Both the position numbers and the translations under genes were made by a program. DNA of 64,000 bases, taken from contig NZ_WBVS01000003.1 in the NCBI RefSeq assembly GCF_009193305.1, positions 62,001 to 126,000 of the forward strand, in the 5' to 3' direction. Shown here in pieces: positions 17,621-28,086 of this stretch. The notes under the pieces are model-generated. The model searched no databases. It was not told the origin of the DNA and saw only the letters and a program-made list of their open reading frames with translations. Each line of letters opens with the position of its first letter. The first letter of the stretch is position 1. This stretch comes from Bifidobacterium cebidarum. Its GTDB lineage: Bacteria > Actinomycetota > Actinomycetes > Actinomycetales > Bifidobacteriaceae.

Positions 17621-17739
17621 TACTTCTCTCCTCGCTTGTGGCTGAGGGCGCGGTCATACCTCCGGCCGCGCACTGCTCGCCATTGTATCGCATGGAGATA
17701 GCCCAAAATGGCGCTACCGGCACCAAGTATTAACTGCGT

Positions 17740-18570
17740 TTACTTGCCGTAATACTCGAGCAGATGTGGGTCCACGGTTCTTACCACATCCACCAGATCG
17801 CCATTGGAAAGATATGGACGCTTGAATTCACGCCACGGCTCCACCTTGACCTCCCAGCGCCCTGTTTCCGGATCTTGTACAGGCCTTGCGGTCTGCTCCC
17901 AACGCACGCGCTTGGAGGTACGACCGGTTTCCGGGTCGCGGCGGGAATAATGCAGGCAGGTGCAATTGGTGATGCGCCATTCGTCGGCATCGGCGCGATG
18001 CAAAAATTCCTCATCGGACAGGTCTTCGATGGTGAGCATCAGAGCCAGCATGAAGTCGCCGTGGGTGACCATCACCACGGATTCGGCATCCGACTTGCGG
18101 CTCAGCGAAGTCAGCACATTATGTACGCGATCTTCGGCCACATCGGCGATGGATTCGCCTGCCGGTGGACGCCAATACAGCGGGTCGGTGTTCTTGAACA
18201 TCCAATTACGCGCATAGTTGGTCTTGAACTCATCCTTGGTGATGGTGTTGATTTCACCCCAGGAGCGTTCGCGAATCACACGGTTCTCCTCCCACTTGGC
18301 CTTCGGCAAAGCCATAGTGGCGGCAGTCTCACGTGTGCGCACATATGGGGAGACCAGATAGCGGTCGAACAGCTGCTGTTGGCTCACAATCCAACGGCCA
18401 ATACAGTCAGCCTGCTTGCGGCCTGTGGCGGTAAGACGCCAAGAGCGATCCGGCACGGTCACATTATCCTGCGTATACAACGACTCATCGCCTTGTTCAC
18501 CGGCCTGGACGATCACATTGGCTTCGGACTCGCCATGCCGAATCACATACAAATCAAGCGGCATGCTCAT
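17740..18570 (-). CDS. Histidine phosphatase (phosphoglycerate mutase-like) superfamily protein
   Basis: 276 residues, longer than a typical 200-residue PhoE/CobC-type enzyme. The catalytic motif YVIRHGESEAN is at residues 8-18, SPYVRTRETA carries the second active-site Arg, the acid/base Glu is in RERSWGEIN, and the second His is in VMVTHGDFM. The C-terminal extension (YSRRDPETGRTSKRVRWEQ onwards) is unrecognised. It lacks the features of glycolytic GpmA, so it is probably a phosphatase of unknown substrate. GAGGAAT precedes ATG 18570. Confidence 0.88.
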   Translation of the reverse strand: MSMPLDLYVIRHGESEANVIVQAGEQGDESLYTQDNVTVPDRSWRLTATGRKQADCIGRWIVSQQQLFDRYLVSPYVRTRETAATMALPKAKWEENRVIRERSWGEINTITKDEFKTNYARNWMFKNTDPLYWRPPAGESIADVAEDRVHNVLTSLSRKSDAESVVMVTHGDFMLALMLTIEDLSDEEFLHRADADEWRITNCTCLHYSRRDPETGRTSKRVRWEQTARPVQDPETGRWEVKVEPWREFKRPYLSNGDLVDVVRTVDPHLLEYYGK

Positions 18571-18874
18571 GCGCTACATTCCTCATTTCTTCATCACACA
18601 TATTGAATTCTTCGGCTTCCATGCCGGGAACTATCAAACGGCCTGCGCCTATCATTCATGGCCGTACAACACTTCAAGTTTTTCCTGCATCATAACGTTT
18701 ATATATAAGTTCCTCACAGAAGCAATTGACCACTACCCTACTCGAAATGCCTAGCGTCCCAATACTTATTCCCTTGGCTGAACCGAAGAATTCACCGGAC
18801 GTTCAGCCTTGGCTTGTCTGCAATATCAGTTCATGCTTCCGCATCGAAACGTGAACGCACTACGATAAGAAACT
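18571..18874. other. 304-bp divergent intergenic region, one weak hairpin
   Basis: It separates the histidine phosphatase from the exonuclease-like gene. The only structure I see is an 8-bp inverted repeat, GGCTGAAC at 776-783 and GTTCAGCC at 801-808 of the 18-kb block (18776-18783, 18801-18808). A TATATATAAG stretch near 18705 could hold a promoter. No open frame looks like a gene. Confidence 0.5.
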
Positions 18875-20485
18875 ATGGGGAATAACTCAAAAATAGACCG
18901 TTCCTGGCTGACTTCCGCTAAGGAGAGCATCGGCCAATGGTCATACATTATGTTGAAGGATGCAGATAATAACGATATTGATTGGGATTGGGTGCGTTCA
19001 CTTGATCTCGAACACGGCATTGGCGTGGCGTCATCTGCCGACTACGAACCGGGGGCCGGTTCGAATGTGCATGATTTGCTGAAGGCTGATTTGGAGATAC
19101 GCGATCGTCTTGAGGCGATCATCGCGAAAATGAGCATGGTGTTCATGCGTGATTTTGACCGCCATATCAAGACTTATGAGCTGCCGCGTGCACTGGCCTA
19201 TGCAAATCGTCGTTTGAATGATCAGATTGTGCTGCTGCGCGACCGTGGTGTGGCAGAAGGCCTTTGGACCGTTACCGACGAGGAACGCCAGCGCGTGACC
19301 GTGCCGGTGCTGGCTGCCGCTCGTGATGGTGTGGTTGTGGATGATATTCAGGATCATACGGCTGAAATCATCAACGCTCGCGCTGAGCAGCGTAAGGCTG
19401 ACCGCGCTGCCCGCGAAGCACAGCGTCATCATCGTCAGATGGCATTGTTCGATGCCGACGAGGTGAAATACGGTTCCGTTGAGGCGGGGCCTGATGAATC
19501 CGCGCCCGCCGACTCCAGCTCGGATGCCGGTTCTCCTGACTATTTGGTTGAAGGACAGCCGGTCATCAACGATGACAATCCCGCAGTGCCCGATACGCAG
19601 CAGATTGCGGTGGATGAGACCGCCGTTTCCGAACCTACGTTCGCTCGGTTCCGCCATGCCGCGGCCGAGCATGTGGCTTCACGCCAGAACGCGGAGACCA
19701 AGGAATACTGGCGTGCCGTGTTCCTGCCTGGTCGTGATGTGGACAAGGTGATGGGCATTGATCTGGAGACCAATGGCACCGAACCATACCGTACCTACAT
19801 CATCGATGTCGGTTTCGAATACATGAATATGAAGTCACCGCGTCCGGCGGATGCTCCATCCGATTACACCTATGACAAGGATTACTATCAGGGCGGTGAT
19901 GCCTATGATCAGCATCGTTTCTCGTTTGGCGTGACTCCGGAAGCCGCCCGTCATGGTAACCCGTTCATCATCCAGTTGACGGGTATTGATGTGAGCCAGC
20001 GCGTGGGCGACGAGTATCCGCTGTTCGATGAGGATGCCGAAGCACAGGCTGACCTGTTGAAGCGCTTGACTTCGCAACCATTCGTAGCGCATATGGCCAC
20101 ATTCGAGCACAGCTTCTTCATGCTCAACGTTGCCGGTTATGCCGAGGCGTACCGCAATGGCCATGTGACCATCATCGACACGCTGCCGATGAGCCGCCTG
20201 TGGGATGAGGGTTCGATTCCTTGCGAAGGCCATCCGGATGGCGACAACACGTTGGACGCGTATGCCAAGCGTCAAGGCGCCTTGCGCGAGGACGATAACG
20301 AACGCCACTTGGGTCTTGAAGACACGCATATCATGCTGCTCGCGATGAAGCATCATCTCACGCAGCTCAAGGCTGAGGCTCGCGGCCCCTGGGGTCCGGA
20401 TGGCAAGGCCGGCGTGGGCGGCAAGCGCATCACCAAGAAGCGTCATTTCGTACGGCACGAGCGCCGCACAGTGATGTATGACTGA
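18875..20485 (+). CDS. DnaQ/RNase H-fold 3'-5' exonuclease-like protein with unknown N-terminal domain
   Basis: 536 residues. The C-terminal half has the three DEDD exonuclease motifs: Exo I GIDLETNG (about residue 293), Exo II in VAHMATFEHSFFML, and Exo III in HLGLEDTHIMLLAM with the final Asp. The N-terminal ~280 residues are unrecognised: a helical region, an Arg/Ala-rich coiled segment (RAEQRKADRAAREAQRHHRQ) and an acidic Ser/Pro linker. The C-terminus is basic (GGKRITKKRHFVRHERR), consistent with nucleic-acid binding. The substrate is unknown; DNA repair or RNA processing is possible. Only a poor ribosome binding site precedes ATG 18875. It ends at the strong hairpin at 20513. Confidence 0.75.
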   Translation: MGNNSKIDRSWLTSAKESIGQWSYIMLKDADNNDIDWDWVRSLDLEHGIGVASSADYEPGAGSNVHDLLKADLEIRDRLEAIIAKMSMVFMRDFDRHIKTYELPRALAYANRRLNDQIVLLRDRGVAEGLWTVTDEERQRVTVPVLAAARDGVVVDDIQDHTAEIINARAEQRKADRAAREAQRHHRQMALFDADEVKYGSVEAGPDESAPADSSSDAGSPDYLVEGQPVINDDNPAVPDTQQIAVDETAVSEPTFARFRHAAAEHVASRQNAETKEYWRAVFLPGRDVDKVMGIDLETNGTEPYRTYIIDVGFEYMNMKSPRPADAPSDYTYDKDYYQGGDAYDQHRFSFGVTPEAARHGNPFIIQLTGIDVSQRVGDEYPLFDEDAEAQADLLKRLTSQPFVAHMATFEHSFFMLNVAGYAEAYRNGHVTIIDTLPMSRLWDEGSIPCEGHPDGDNTLDAYAKRQGALREDDNERHLGLEDTHIMLLAMKHHLTQLKAEARGPWGPDGKAGVGGKRITKKRHFVRHERRTVMYD

Positions 20486-20512
20486 GCTGTGTGACTGAAC
20501 ACTAACCAACGC

Positions 20513-20554
20513 AATGGCGTTAGCCTCTCAATCAGAGAGGCTAACGCCATTTTG
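20513..20554. terminator. Bidirectional terminator with 17-bp stem
   Basis: Positions 20513-20529 pair perfectly with 20535-20551 around a 5-nt loop (AATCA), with TTT after the stem on the plus strand and AA before it. It lies between convergent exonuclease and dtd genes. Confidence 0.9.
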
Positions 20555-20558
20555 TCTA

Positions 20559-21044
20559 CTAGCCTTTATGTGGCATATCGGTTTCGGTATCGACGATGAT
20601 GGTCACCGGACCGTCGTTGACAAGTCCTACGCGCATGTGCGCGCCGAAGCGACCTTCCCTGACCGGCACTCCTCCGGAACGCAACGCCTCATTGAATTTA
20701 ATCCATGTGATATCCGCATGTTCAGGTTTGCCTGCTTTGATAAAGCTCGGGCGATTGCCTTTGTGCACATCGGCGTACAAGGTGAACTGCGATATCGAGA
20801 GGATCTCACCACCGATGTCCTGAATCGATCGGTTCATCTTGCCATGCTCGTCTTCAAAGACGCGCAGGTTCAATACTTTGTGGGCAAGCCATGCCACTTC
20901 GGCGTCTCCGTCTTCATCTGAGACACCGACCAGAATCATGTAGCCAGGGCCAATCTGCTGCGGCTCGAATGTAGGGTCAAGGGTTCCCAGTTCGTTGACG
21001 ACGTCAACACTGGCATGGCTTACTCGCTGAATCACAATACGCAT
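20559..21044 (-). CDS. dtd: D-aminoacyl-tRNA deacylase
   Basis: 161 residues from MRIVIQRVSHASV at 21044; the frame continues to 21080, but homologues start here. Both family signatures are present: SQFTLYAD (the catalytic SQxT motif) and the C-terminal NDGPVTIIVDT (the NxGPVT motif that rejects L-amino acids). It hydrolyses D-aminoacyl-tRNA, protecting translation from D-amino acids. An insertion near residues 22-35 (LGTLDPTFEPQQIG) is slightly longer than in E. coli Dtd. No clear Shine-Dalgarno is seen. Confidence 0.95.
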   Translation of the reverse strand: MRIVIQRVSHASVDVVNELGTLDPTFEPQQIGPGYMILVGVSDEDGDAEVAWLAHKVLNLRVFEDEHGKMNRSIQDIGGEILSISQFTLYADVHKGNRPSFIKAGKPEHADITWIKFNEALRSGGVPVREGRFGAHMRVGLVNDGPVTIIVDTETDMPHKG

Positions 21045-21197
21045 ATGCCCGATTATGCCATTCCTCGTGAAGCAAGACATGCTCAGTTCCCGGCGAGCGC
21101 ACCCGACACGACTGATACGCTTGAATTGAGTGGTTTTTCGCAGCGTTATCGTCGCCTTACATGCAATAATCGCAGGCGCTCATAGAGAGCAGGAATC

Positions 21198-21860
21198 ATG
21201 GCATCGGAGCATAACAGCACATCCGCACCAACTAGCACTGTCAATCATCATGATGTTTCCGGCCGCCATGGAGGTCATAATCCCAAGAATAGATGGTCAG
21301 GGGTTTTCATCTGCGGGTTCTTCAGCCTAGTTGGCGCAATTCTGCTGGTGCCCACTTTGCTGTCCTTAATCAGTGAGGTGCAGTTGCGTAGAGACTGCAC
21401 CGAACCGACGGATGGAATCGTGACGCAACTCATCTTGAATCCCGCCGACGAGTCTGATGATGATTCCTCCGATACATGGACGCCGGTGTTTCGGTACATT
21501 GTCAATGGACAGTCATACGAGAAAAGGTCCTCGATATCAACGTCTCCACCACGATACAAAGTTGGCCAAGCTATTACGATACTGTATGATCCGGCTGACC
21601 CAAACCGTTATATCGCGAAAGGCGATAATTCAGCTCTCATCTTGTATAGCTTCGCCACAATCATGTGCATAGGATTCACAGCCGTATTGCCTGTAGCAGT
21701 GGCAATTCACAAATTCAATAATCCCACATCCGGCATTCCGGCTGCGAAGAGACCCGTCAAGCCTGGGACTTTGCCGGATACTCCTCAGAATCCTGCTCAA
21801 CAAGTCGCAGATGCATCTTCCACGGCTAGCGGCAGAGAGCCAGCCCAGCTGCCCTACTGA
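21198..21860 (+). CDS. DUF3592 membrane protein
   Basis: 220 residues. An N-terminal cytoplasmic stretch is followed by a membrane helix (about 36-58). Next comes an external beta domain with TPVFRYIVNGQSYEKRSS and ITILYDPADPNRYIA, the hallmark of DUF3592, and then a second helix (about 145-170). The function of the family is unknown. AGGAAT precedes ATG 21198. It converges on the next gene with 12 bp between. Confidence 0.75.
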   Translation: MASEHNSTSAPTSTVNHHDVSGRHGGHNPKNRWSGVFICGFFSLVGAILLVPTLLSLISEVQLRRDCTEPTDGIVTQLILNPADESDDDSSDTWTPVFRYIVNGQSYEKRSSISTSPPRYKVGQAITILYDPADPNRYIAKGDNSALILYSFATIMCIGFTAVLPVAVAIHKFNNPTSGIPAAKRPVKPGTLPDTPQNPAQQVADASSTASGREPAQLPY

Positions 21861-21872
21861 TATAAAGAGCGT

Positions 21873-22226
21873 TCAGCGCGATTGGGAGAGGCTGGTGCTG
21901 ACTTGCTGCTCCACTCGGTCGTAAGCATTGGAAAGGATCATATTGCCGGGCACAGTAGTCAGTAGGAATGCGAGCACAGCCGCAATAATCGACATGACCA
22001 GGCCTTTGATGATTTTTGCGACGATTTTGAATACCACGTACGCTACAGCAGCGCCAACCACGATGGTTATGCCGGTCTGCAGAGTCGATGGCAGACCGCC
22101 ATACCAAACAGCCACCCTATCGAGAGCCGACAAATCCAAATTCGACAAATCGACATTATTCAAATCCACACCTGAAACAATGGCATTCACAGCCTCGCTC
22201 CCATCCGTGATACTCGACCGCCACAT
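21873..22226 (-). CDS. Small membrane protein of unknown function
   Basis: 117 residues. The N-terminus has a short pentapeptide-like run (VDLNNVDLSNLDLSALD). Two adjacent hydrophobic helices follow (about 51-70 and 74-96), with an amphipathic tail. There is no recognised family. The NVDLSNLDLSALD run is too short to call a pentapeptide-repeat protein. It is divergent from mmuM with a 78-bp shared promoter region. Confidence 0.6.
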   Translation of the reverse strand: MWRSSITDGSEAVNAIVSGVDLNNVDLSNLDLSALDRVAVWYGGLPSTLQTGITIVVGAAVAYVVFKIVAKIIKGLVMSIIAAVLAFLLTTVPGNMILSNAYDRVEQQVSTSLSQSR

Positions 22227-22304
22227 TCTGCTGCTGCCATATAGATTAGCGTATGACCATGGTGATTATGCCCATGGCGCATATCCATGTGAGGGGGACA
22301 ATGT

Positions 22305-23297
22305 ATGCGTGGTGTTATCGAGCAGGCGCTTGCCGTGCAATCTCCGCTTATCGTCGATGGTGCGATGTCTACCGAACTGGAGCGGCGAGGTGTGGACACG
22401 GCGAATGGGCTATGGTCCGCTGCCGCTTTGATTGACTCTCCTCAATTGGTACGCGATGTGCATGAAGCGTATTTCGAAGCAGGCGCCAATATTGCCATTA
22501 CGGACACCTACCAGGCGAACATTCCTGCATTCGAAAAGGCTGGACTGACAAGCGAAGAAGCAGAGCGACTTATCGGTACGGCCGTGACCGTTGCCTTGGA
22601 GGCGCGTGAACGATATCGGCGTCATCGTGCTGTAAGCAATAGTAAGTCAAGAGAACCATCGAATGCTTCATCGCCAACTTGCACGAGACCATTGCTGGTG
22701 GCAGGCAGCGTCGGCCCTTACGGCGCATTTCTGGCGGACGGCAGTGAATACACCGGCAAGTATCGTCTTTCCGACGCATGTTATCGTGATTTTCACCGCA
22801 GGCGCATGCAGATTCTGTCTGACAATGGCGTCGATGTATTCGCTTTTGAGACCATGCCCAATATCAGCGAAGTGCGCTCGCTGATCGGTCTGCTTACTGA
22901 TGAGTTTCCTGACCTCGAGGCATGGGTGTCGTTCAGTCTTCACGATTCCGACCACTTATGTGATGGTACCGCACTGGAGAAAGCCGCGACTCTTGCTGAT
23001 GCATGCTCACAAATCAGCGCGATCGGAGTCAACTGTGTGCAGCCGAATCTTGTCGCCGATGCCATCGCTCGCATATCGGCGATCACGGCCAAACCGATTA
23101 TCGTCTATCCGAATAATGGCGATGTCTATCATCCTGACACAAAAACTTGGACGCATGGTTCAGAGGCCTTGTCACTTGGCCGTATGGCACTCCAATGGGT
23201 TGACGCTGGAGCTTCGCTTATCGGCGGTTGCTGCCGCACCTCCCCTGCCGATATTCATGATCTGGCCGCGACAGTTCACAGTCAGCGGCCTCGATAA
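22305..23297 (+). CDS. mmuM: Homocysteine S-methyltransferase
   Basis: 330 residues with the usual MmuM fold. The N-terminal IVDGAMSTELERRG carries the substrate-binding loop. The zinc ligands are GVNC (near residue 243) and GGCC (near 310), in the arrangement shared with betaine-homocysteine methyltransferases. It transfers a methyl group from S-methylmethionine or SAM to homocysteine, giving methionine. A short insertion near residues 106-120 (RAVSNSKSREPSNASS) is low complexity. GAGGGGGAC precedes ATG 22305. Confidence 0.93.
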   Translation: MRGVIEQALAVQSPLIVDGAMSTELERRGVDTANGLWSAAALIDSPQLVRDVHEAYFEAGANIAITDTYQANIPAFEKAGLTSEEAERLIGTAVTVALEARERYRRHRAVSNSKSREPSNASSPTCTRPLLVAGSVGPYGAFLADGSEYTGKYRLSDACYRDFHRRRMQILSDNGVDVFAFETMPNISEVRSLIGLLTDEFPDLEAWVSFSLHDSDHLCDGTALEKAATLADACSQISAIGVNCVQPNLVADAIARISAITAKPIIVYPNNGDVYHPDTKTWTHGSEALSLGRMALQWVDAGASLIGGCCRTSPADIHDLAATVHSQRPR

Positions 23298-23317
23298 TAT
23301 CGAGCTTTCCGTGCCGA

Positions 23318-24490
23318 CTATTGTGCTTGCAATTGCGTCTTCTTGCGTTCGAATCGCAATGCGAACATCACAAGTAACACGACTGCGGCCAATGTGAACG
23401 GCAGTCCCGCGAGGCCGATGGTGTGATAGTTCATGCCGGATGTGTTCAGCGCCATGCCGCCAATCAGCGAGCCGACCGCATTGCCTCCGTTGAAAGCAAT
23501 CTGCACGGCCGCGCCACCAATGAGTTCGCCGCCGCCTTTGCCCGCTTCGGCCATCAGCAGCATCTGTGGGCCGTTGATGAAGAACAGTCCGAACGCGATC
23601 CAGAATGTCAGCAGAGCGCAGGTTGCCAGATTGCCAGGCACTACGAACACCATCAGCAGACCCGCTGCGGAAATCGATTGACCGACCGCAGCGGTCACTG
23701 AGTGCAGCCAACGGTCGGCGAGATGACCGCCGGCGAGGCCACCGACCACCATGCCGAATCCGGCCAGCATCATCAGCAGCGGAATCAGCTGCGAATCATA
23801 GCCACCGGTTTTCTGCAACCATGGCGACACGTAGCTCCACCAGCAGAACACACCGGAATTTCCAACGAACACGGCACCAAGTACCAGCCATGGGCCTGGT
23901 TTGGTAAGGAATCGGAACTGGCCGGCGAGGCCGGCATCCGGAACGGCTGCAATCAGCGGCATCCACGCCAGCGTCAATACAATGGTGAGACCGGCGCCGA
24001 GAGCCAGAATGATGAAGGCGAGCCGCCAATTGAGGTATTCGGCAAGCAACGTTCCCGCCGGAACGCCAAGCATATTGGCAAGAGTCTGGCCCGTGACCAT
24101 TACCGATACGGCCTTGCCTTCACGTCCCTTGTCGGCAAGCGCTTTGGCGATTACCGTACCGGTGCCAAAGAACGCACCATGCGGCAGGCCGGCAATGAAT
24201 CGGGCGAGGACAAGCACAATGGCATTTGGCGCGACTGCACTCAGAGCGTTGCCGATGAGAGCAAGTGCCATGAAGAGAATCACCAGATGTTTCGGACTGG
24301 TTTTACGTCCGAAGACCAACATGGTGACGCCGACGCATACACCGATGGCATATGCGGAGATGAAGTGGCCTGCAGTCGGGATGGATACGTTCATGGCGGC
24401 TGCCGTTTGCGGCAGAATACCCATCATCACAAATTCGGCCGCGCCAAGCACAAATGCTCCCGCGGCGATTGACAGCAAGCTTTTCTTCAT
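23318..24490 (-). CDS. MFS transporter, 12-TM DHA1 (AraJ/sugar-efflux-like)
   Basis: 390 residues from MKKSLLSIAAGAFVLG at 24490. It has about 12 membrane segments. FVMMGILPQTAAAMNVS in helix 1 and the loop motif GRKTSPKHLV are typical of the AraJ/YdhP/Cmx DHA1 group. The substrate is unknown; arabinose- or drug-type efflux annotations are common for relatives. It converges on mmuM with 20 bp between and has no linked regulator. Confidence 0.87.
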   Translation of the reverse strand: MKKSLLSIAAGAFVLGAAEFVMMGILPQTAAAMNVSIPTAGHFISAYAIGVCVGVTMLVFGRKTSPKHLVILFMALALIGNALSAVAPNAIVLVLARFIAGLPHGAFFGTGTVIAKALADKGREGKAVSVMVTGQTLANMLGVPAGTLLAEYLNWRLAFIILALGAGLTIVLTLAWMPLIAAVPDAGLAGQFRFLTKPGPWLVLGAVFVGNSGVFCWWSYVSPWLQKTGGYDSQLIPLLMMLAGFGMVVGGLAGGHLADRWLHSVTAAVGQSISAAGLLMVFVVPGNLATCALLTFWIAFGLFFINGPQMLLMAEAGKGGGELIGGAAVQIAFNGGNAVGSLIGGMALNTSGMNYHTIGLAGLPFTLAAVVLLVMFALRFERKKTQLQAQ

Positions 24491-24683
24491 GTGCCCCGCC
24501 TCTCTTCTCCCCTGGCCGTTTATAGCCATCACGCTGTTTTGTGCGCGCTAACAAAACCTTCATGAGTATATGCCGTGGGTTGGAGGCTGTGCGGCGCTTA
24601 GTAATTCGACCTAACCAGCCAGATAATCTAGGATTATAAGAATATGTTGCATGACATCGGAGTCATCTGAAGGAGAAGAAATC

Positions 24684-25541
<858 letters not shown>

Positions 25542-25591
25542 CTAGCGACATCAATATCTCGGACTTCCTCGAATAGCATCGATTAGACATC

Positions 25592-25631
25592 GAGCCGTGT
25601 TCCACGATTCTGTGGAACACGGCTCTTGTTG
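25592..25631. terminator. Strong terminator hairpin (14-bp stem, 6-nt loop)
   Basis: GAGCCGTGTTCCAC (25592-25605) pairs with 25612-25625, followed by TTGTTG. It lies between the convergent PASTA protein and TetR genes. Confidence 0.85.
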
Positions 25632-25685
25632 AGCTGACTGCAAAGCCTCATTTCACGTATTTTGCATGACATATTCGTCGACACA

Positions 25686-26306
25686 TTACTTGTTTGCGGC
25701 GGCTCGCGCCTGATGCTCGTAATAGTCGACGAGAGGAAGGAACAGCTCGTCAACGGTGGCAACGATGTCCGCTTCGGATAAGGGACGCATGTCGCGTAGG
25801 ATGGTCGCACGGCCAAGTTCCCCGGGCATACGCAGCAATGATTCCGGCAGTTCGCATGTAATCTCGCCGCGCGACCGTGCGTTTTCGACGGCCATCATGA
25901 TGCTGGGCTGATCGCTTATCATCGTTCGCTCGTACAGCTCATGAGCGCTCACGCCGAGCCAGTTGGCATAGACACCGAACTTGGCCAACACCATCACCGC
26001 ATCGGACTGTTTGCGATTCAGTTGCAGAAGAATGGAGATGACATCTCCCCTGAGAGTGCCGGTGTGCGGGCGTTCGATGGCGGCATGGGCACGATGATGC
26101 TTCATAGCGTCTACGAACAGTTCCGTGCGATTCGACCATCGGCGGTACAACACCGGTTTGCTCGTATGCGCTCTGATGGCCACATTTTCGAAGGTGAACT
26201 CTTCGGCGCTGCACATAGATAGCTGCTCCCACGCAGCCGCCAAAATGGCTGTTTCCAAGGTCTCACCTCGACGGCGTGTACGCTTCGGCACATTGTTCGC
26301 TTCCAT
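25686..26306 (-). CDS. TetR-family regulator of the adjacent MFS pump
   Basis: 206 residues from MEANNVPKRTRRRG at 26306 (GGAGAAG upstream). The N-terminal helix-turn-helix is about residues 15-62: ETAILAAAWEQLSM, FTFENVAIRAHTSKPVLYRRW, with the basic recognition helix. The C-terminal ligand domain resembles the TetR_C group found with EmrB/QacA pumps. It is divergent from the MFS gene at 26479, the usual repressor-pump arrangement. The inverted repeat at 26406-26452 is the candidate operator. Confidence 0.88.
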   Translation of the reverse strand: MEANNVPKRTRRRGETLETAILAAAWEQLSMCSAEEFTFENVAIRAHTSKPVLYRRWSNRTELFVDAMKHHRAHAAIERPHTGTLRGDVISILLQLNRKQSDAVMVLAKFGVYANWLGVSAHELYERTMISDQPSIMMAVENARSRGEITCELPESLLRMPGELGRATILRDMRPLSEADIVATVDELFLPLVDYYEHQARAAANK

Positions 26307-26405
26307 GGGATCTTCTCCATACGCGGCATATCCATGTGAAATATCCATACGTAGCAGGTGTTGTACCCGAGAATCATGTATGCCGCTTTTCCAAGATACC
26401 ACAGC

Positions 26406-26452
26406 GTTTCTTACTTGCATCTGTCTATAATCGCCTGTGATCTATAAGAAAC
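26406..26452. promoter_or_regulatory. Candidate TetR operator/promoter of the MFS pump
   Basis: The inverted octamers GTTTCTTA (26406-26413) and TAAGAAAC (26445-26452) flank a TATAAT hexamer at 26426-26431 that suits a -10 element reading toward the pump. The 31-bp gap is long for one TetR dimer, so two half-site interactions are also possible. Confidence 0.5.
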
Positions 26453-26478
26453 TTGTTAGTATCTTAAGAAGCTGAATT

Positions 26479-27990
26479 ATGAACGATGCGAAAAAGAAGA
26501 ATCTGGACCATTCCCTAATCTGCCTGTGCACGGCCGAACTGGTGATGATGATCAACACCACTGCATTCAACGTGGCACTGCCAAACATTGCGGAATCGTT
26601 TGGAGCGGATATGGCTGATCAGCAGTGGATTGTCTCCAGCTACAATCTCGTGTTCGCAGCCGTGGTCCTACTGGCAGGATTCATAGGTGACCGGCTCGGT
26701 CATTTGCGAACCATGATTGCCGGGTTAGGCATGTTCGTCGTCGCATCCATAATCGGACTTGCATCCGGAAACATACCGACGTTGCTTTTCTCGCGATCGA
26801 TCATGGGTGCCGGCGCCGGTGTGGTTATTCCCATGGGGCAAGCGCTGCTCGGTATTCTGTTCCGTGGTTCCGAACTATCGCGCGCTATGACCGCCTGGGC
26901 GATAGCCGGTACTCTTGGCGTACCGTTCGGGCCGCTCGTCGGCGGAGCCCTTACCGCAATGCTGGGGTGGCGTGGTATCTTCGGATTCGATGGCGTGGTG
27001 TTTCTCGCAGTAATCATCGTCATCCACATGAACGTTCCGCAGGCGGGCGCCTCGCACGAATCCCGCTCGTTGCATGTGCCATGGATATCGGTGGCGCTCA
27101 TGTTCGCCGGTTTCACCCTGTTCTCCGCCGGACTGGTTAACGCACAGCACGGTGTGCTGGCTGCGAGCGCTTGGATCCCAATGGCAATTGGCATTGTGCT
27201 GATAACGGGATTCGTGCTGCATGATCAAGCTTCAAACAATCCGCTGATGGAGCTCGATCTCATGAAGGATCCCTCATTCGCAGCCTGCGCACCGGCGCTG
27301 ATGATGTTGAACTTCTCAATGTATGGCATCATCTTCATCATGCCGACCTATCTGGAGACGGTACTGCGCCACGGCACGTTGGTGGGAGGAATGCTGCTGA
27401 TGCCGTTGGTCGTTGCCTCTATCGTGGGAGCCCGGATGAACGATTGGATCGTTTCTCGAATCGGTTCTCGTGGCACGAGCCTGCTGGCTTTGGGATGTCT
27501 GGCAGTTGGCATGCTGGCAATCGGCGCCGCCATGTGGTGGCCCAACGAAATAGTAAAGCAATTAACGGTACTGGCTGGACAAACCATGGCCGGATTCGGA
27601 CTAGGAGTCGGGCAGCCTGCAATGCTGACGTGGGCCATGAGCCGGGTACCAATCGAACAATCCGGTGCCGGTTCCAGTCTGCTGACCGTGTTTCGTCAAT
27701 TCGGATCCATCATCGGCGTGGGAATCTTCGGCAGCATACAGAGCGGACTCTATGTGGCGGAATTCCGCGAATTCGCACAGTCCTTCGGACTGAATCAGCA
27801 ATCCGCTGGTTCCGTGACGTTAGATTTTCAGCATGCGCTCGAACTCACGAGTTCAGTGGGAGGTCTTATACGACAGACCGCTTCCCGTGCTTATGAATCC
27901 GCGATGATCGGTAGCTTCGCCGCAGCCGCCACTATTATCTTGGTCGCTCTCGGAATCGTTGCGCTGATATCACGTAAGACGTTGCGGTGA
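26479..27990 (+). CDS. MFS multidrug transporter, 14-TM DHA2 (EmrB/QacA) family
   Basis: 503 residues with about 14 membrane segments. Family motifs include NVALPNIAESFGA in helix 1, GDRLGHLRTM in loop 2-3 (motif A), and AIAGTLGVPFGPLVGGAL (motif C of antiporters). It is a proton-coupled exporter of hydrophobic or cationic compounds; the substrate is unknown. The divergent TetR gene next door is its likely repressor. The start is ATG 26479 after a rather weak AAGAAG. Confidence 0.92.
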   Translation: MNDAKKKNLDHSLICLCTAELVMMINTTAFNVALPNIAESFGADMADQQWIVSSYNLVFAAVVLLAGFIGDRLGHLRTMIAGLGMFVVASIIGLASGNIPTLLFSRSIMGAGAGVVIPMGQALLGILFRGSELSRAMTAWAIAGTLGVPFGPLVGGALTAMLGWRGIFGFDGVVFLAVIIVIHMNVPQAGASHESRSLHVPWISVALMFAGFTLFSAGLVNAQHGVLAASAWIPMAIGIVLITGFVLHDQASNNPLMELDLMKDPSFAACAPALMMLNFSMYGIIFIMPTYLETVLRHGTLVGGMLLMPLVVASIVGARMNDWIVSRIGSRGTSLLALGCLAVGMLAIGAAMWWPNEIVKQLTVLAGQTMAGFGLGVGQPAMLTWAMSRVPIEQSGAGSSLLTVFRQFGSIIGVGIFGSIQSGLYVAEFREFAQSFGLNQQSAGSVTLDFQHALELTSSVGGLIRQTASRAYESAMIGSFAAAATIILVALGIVALISRKTLR

Positions 27991-28086
27991 GGAAACTCGG
28001 CTTGCTCAATGGCATTACGTTGTTCTCTAACGACAACATAGAAAGACATGCCCCCTATTCAGAGAATGGGCTCTGTATATCCGTCA

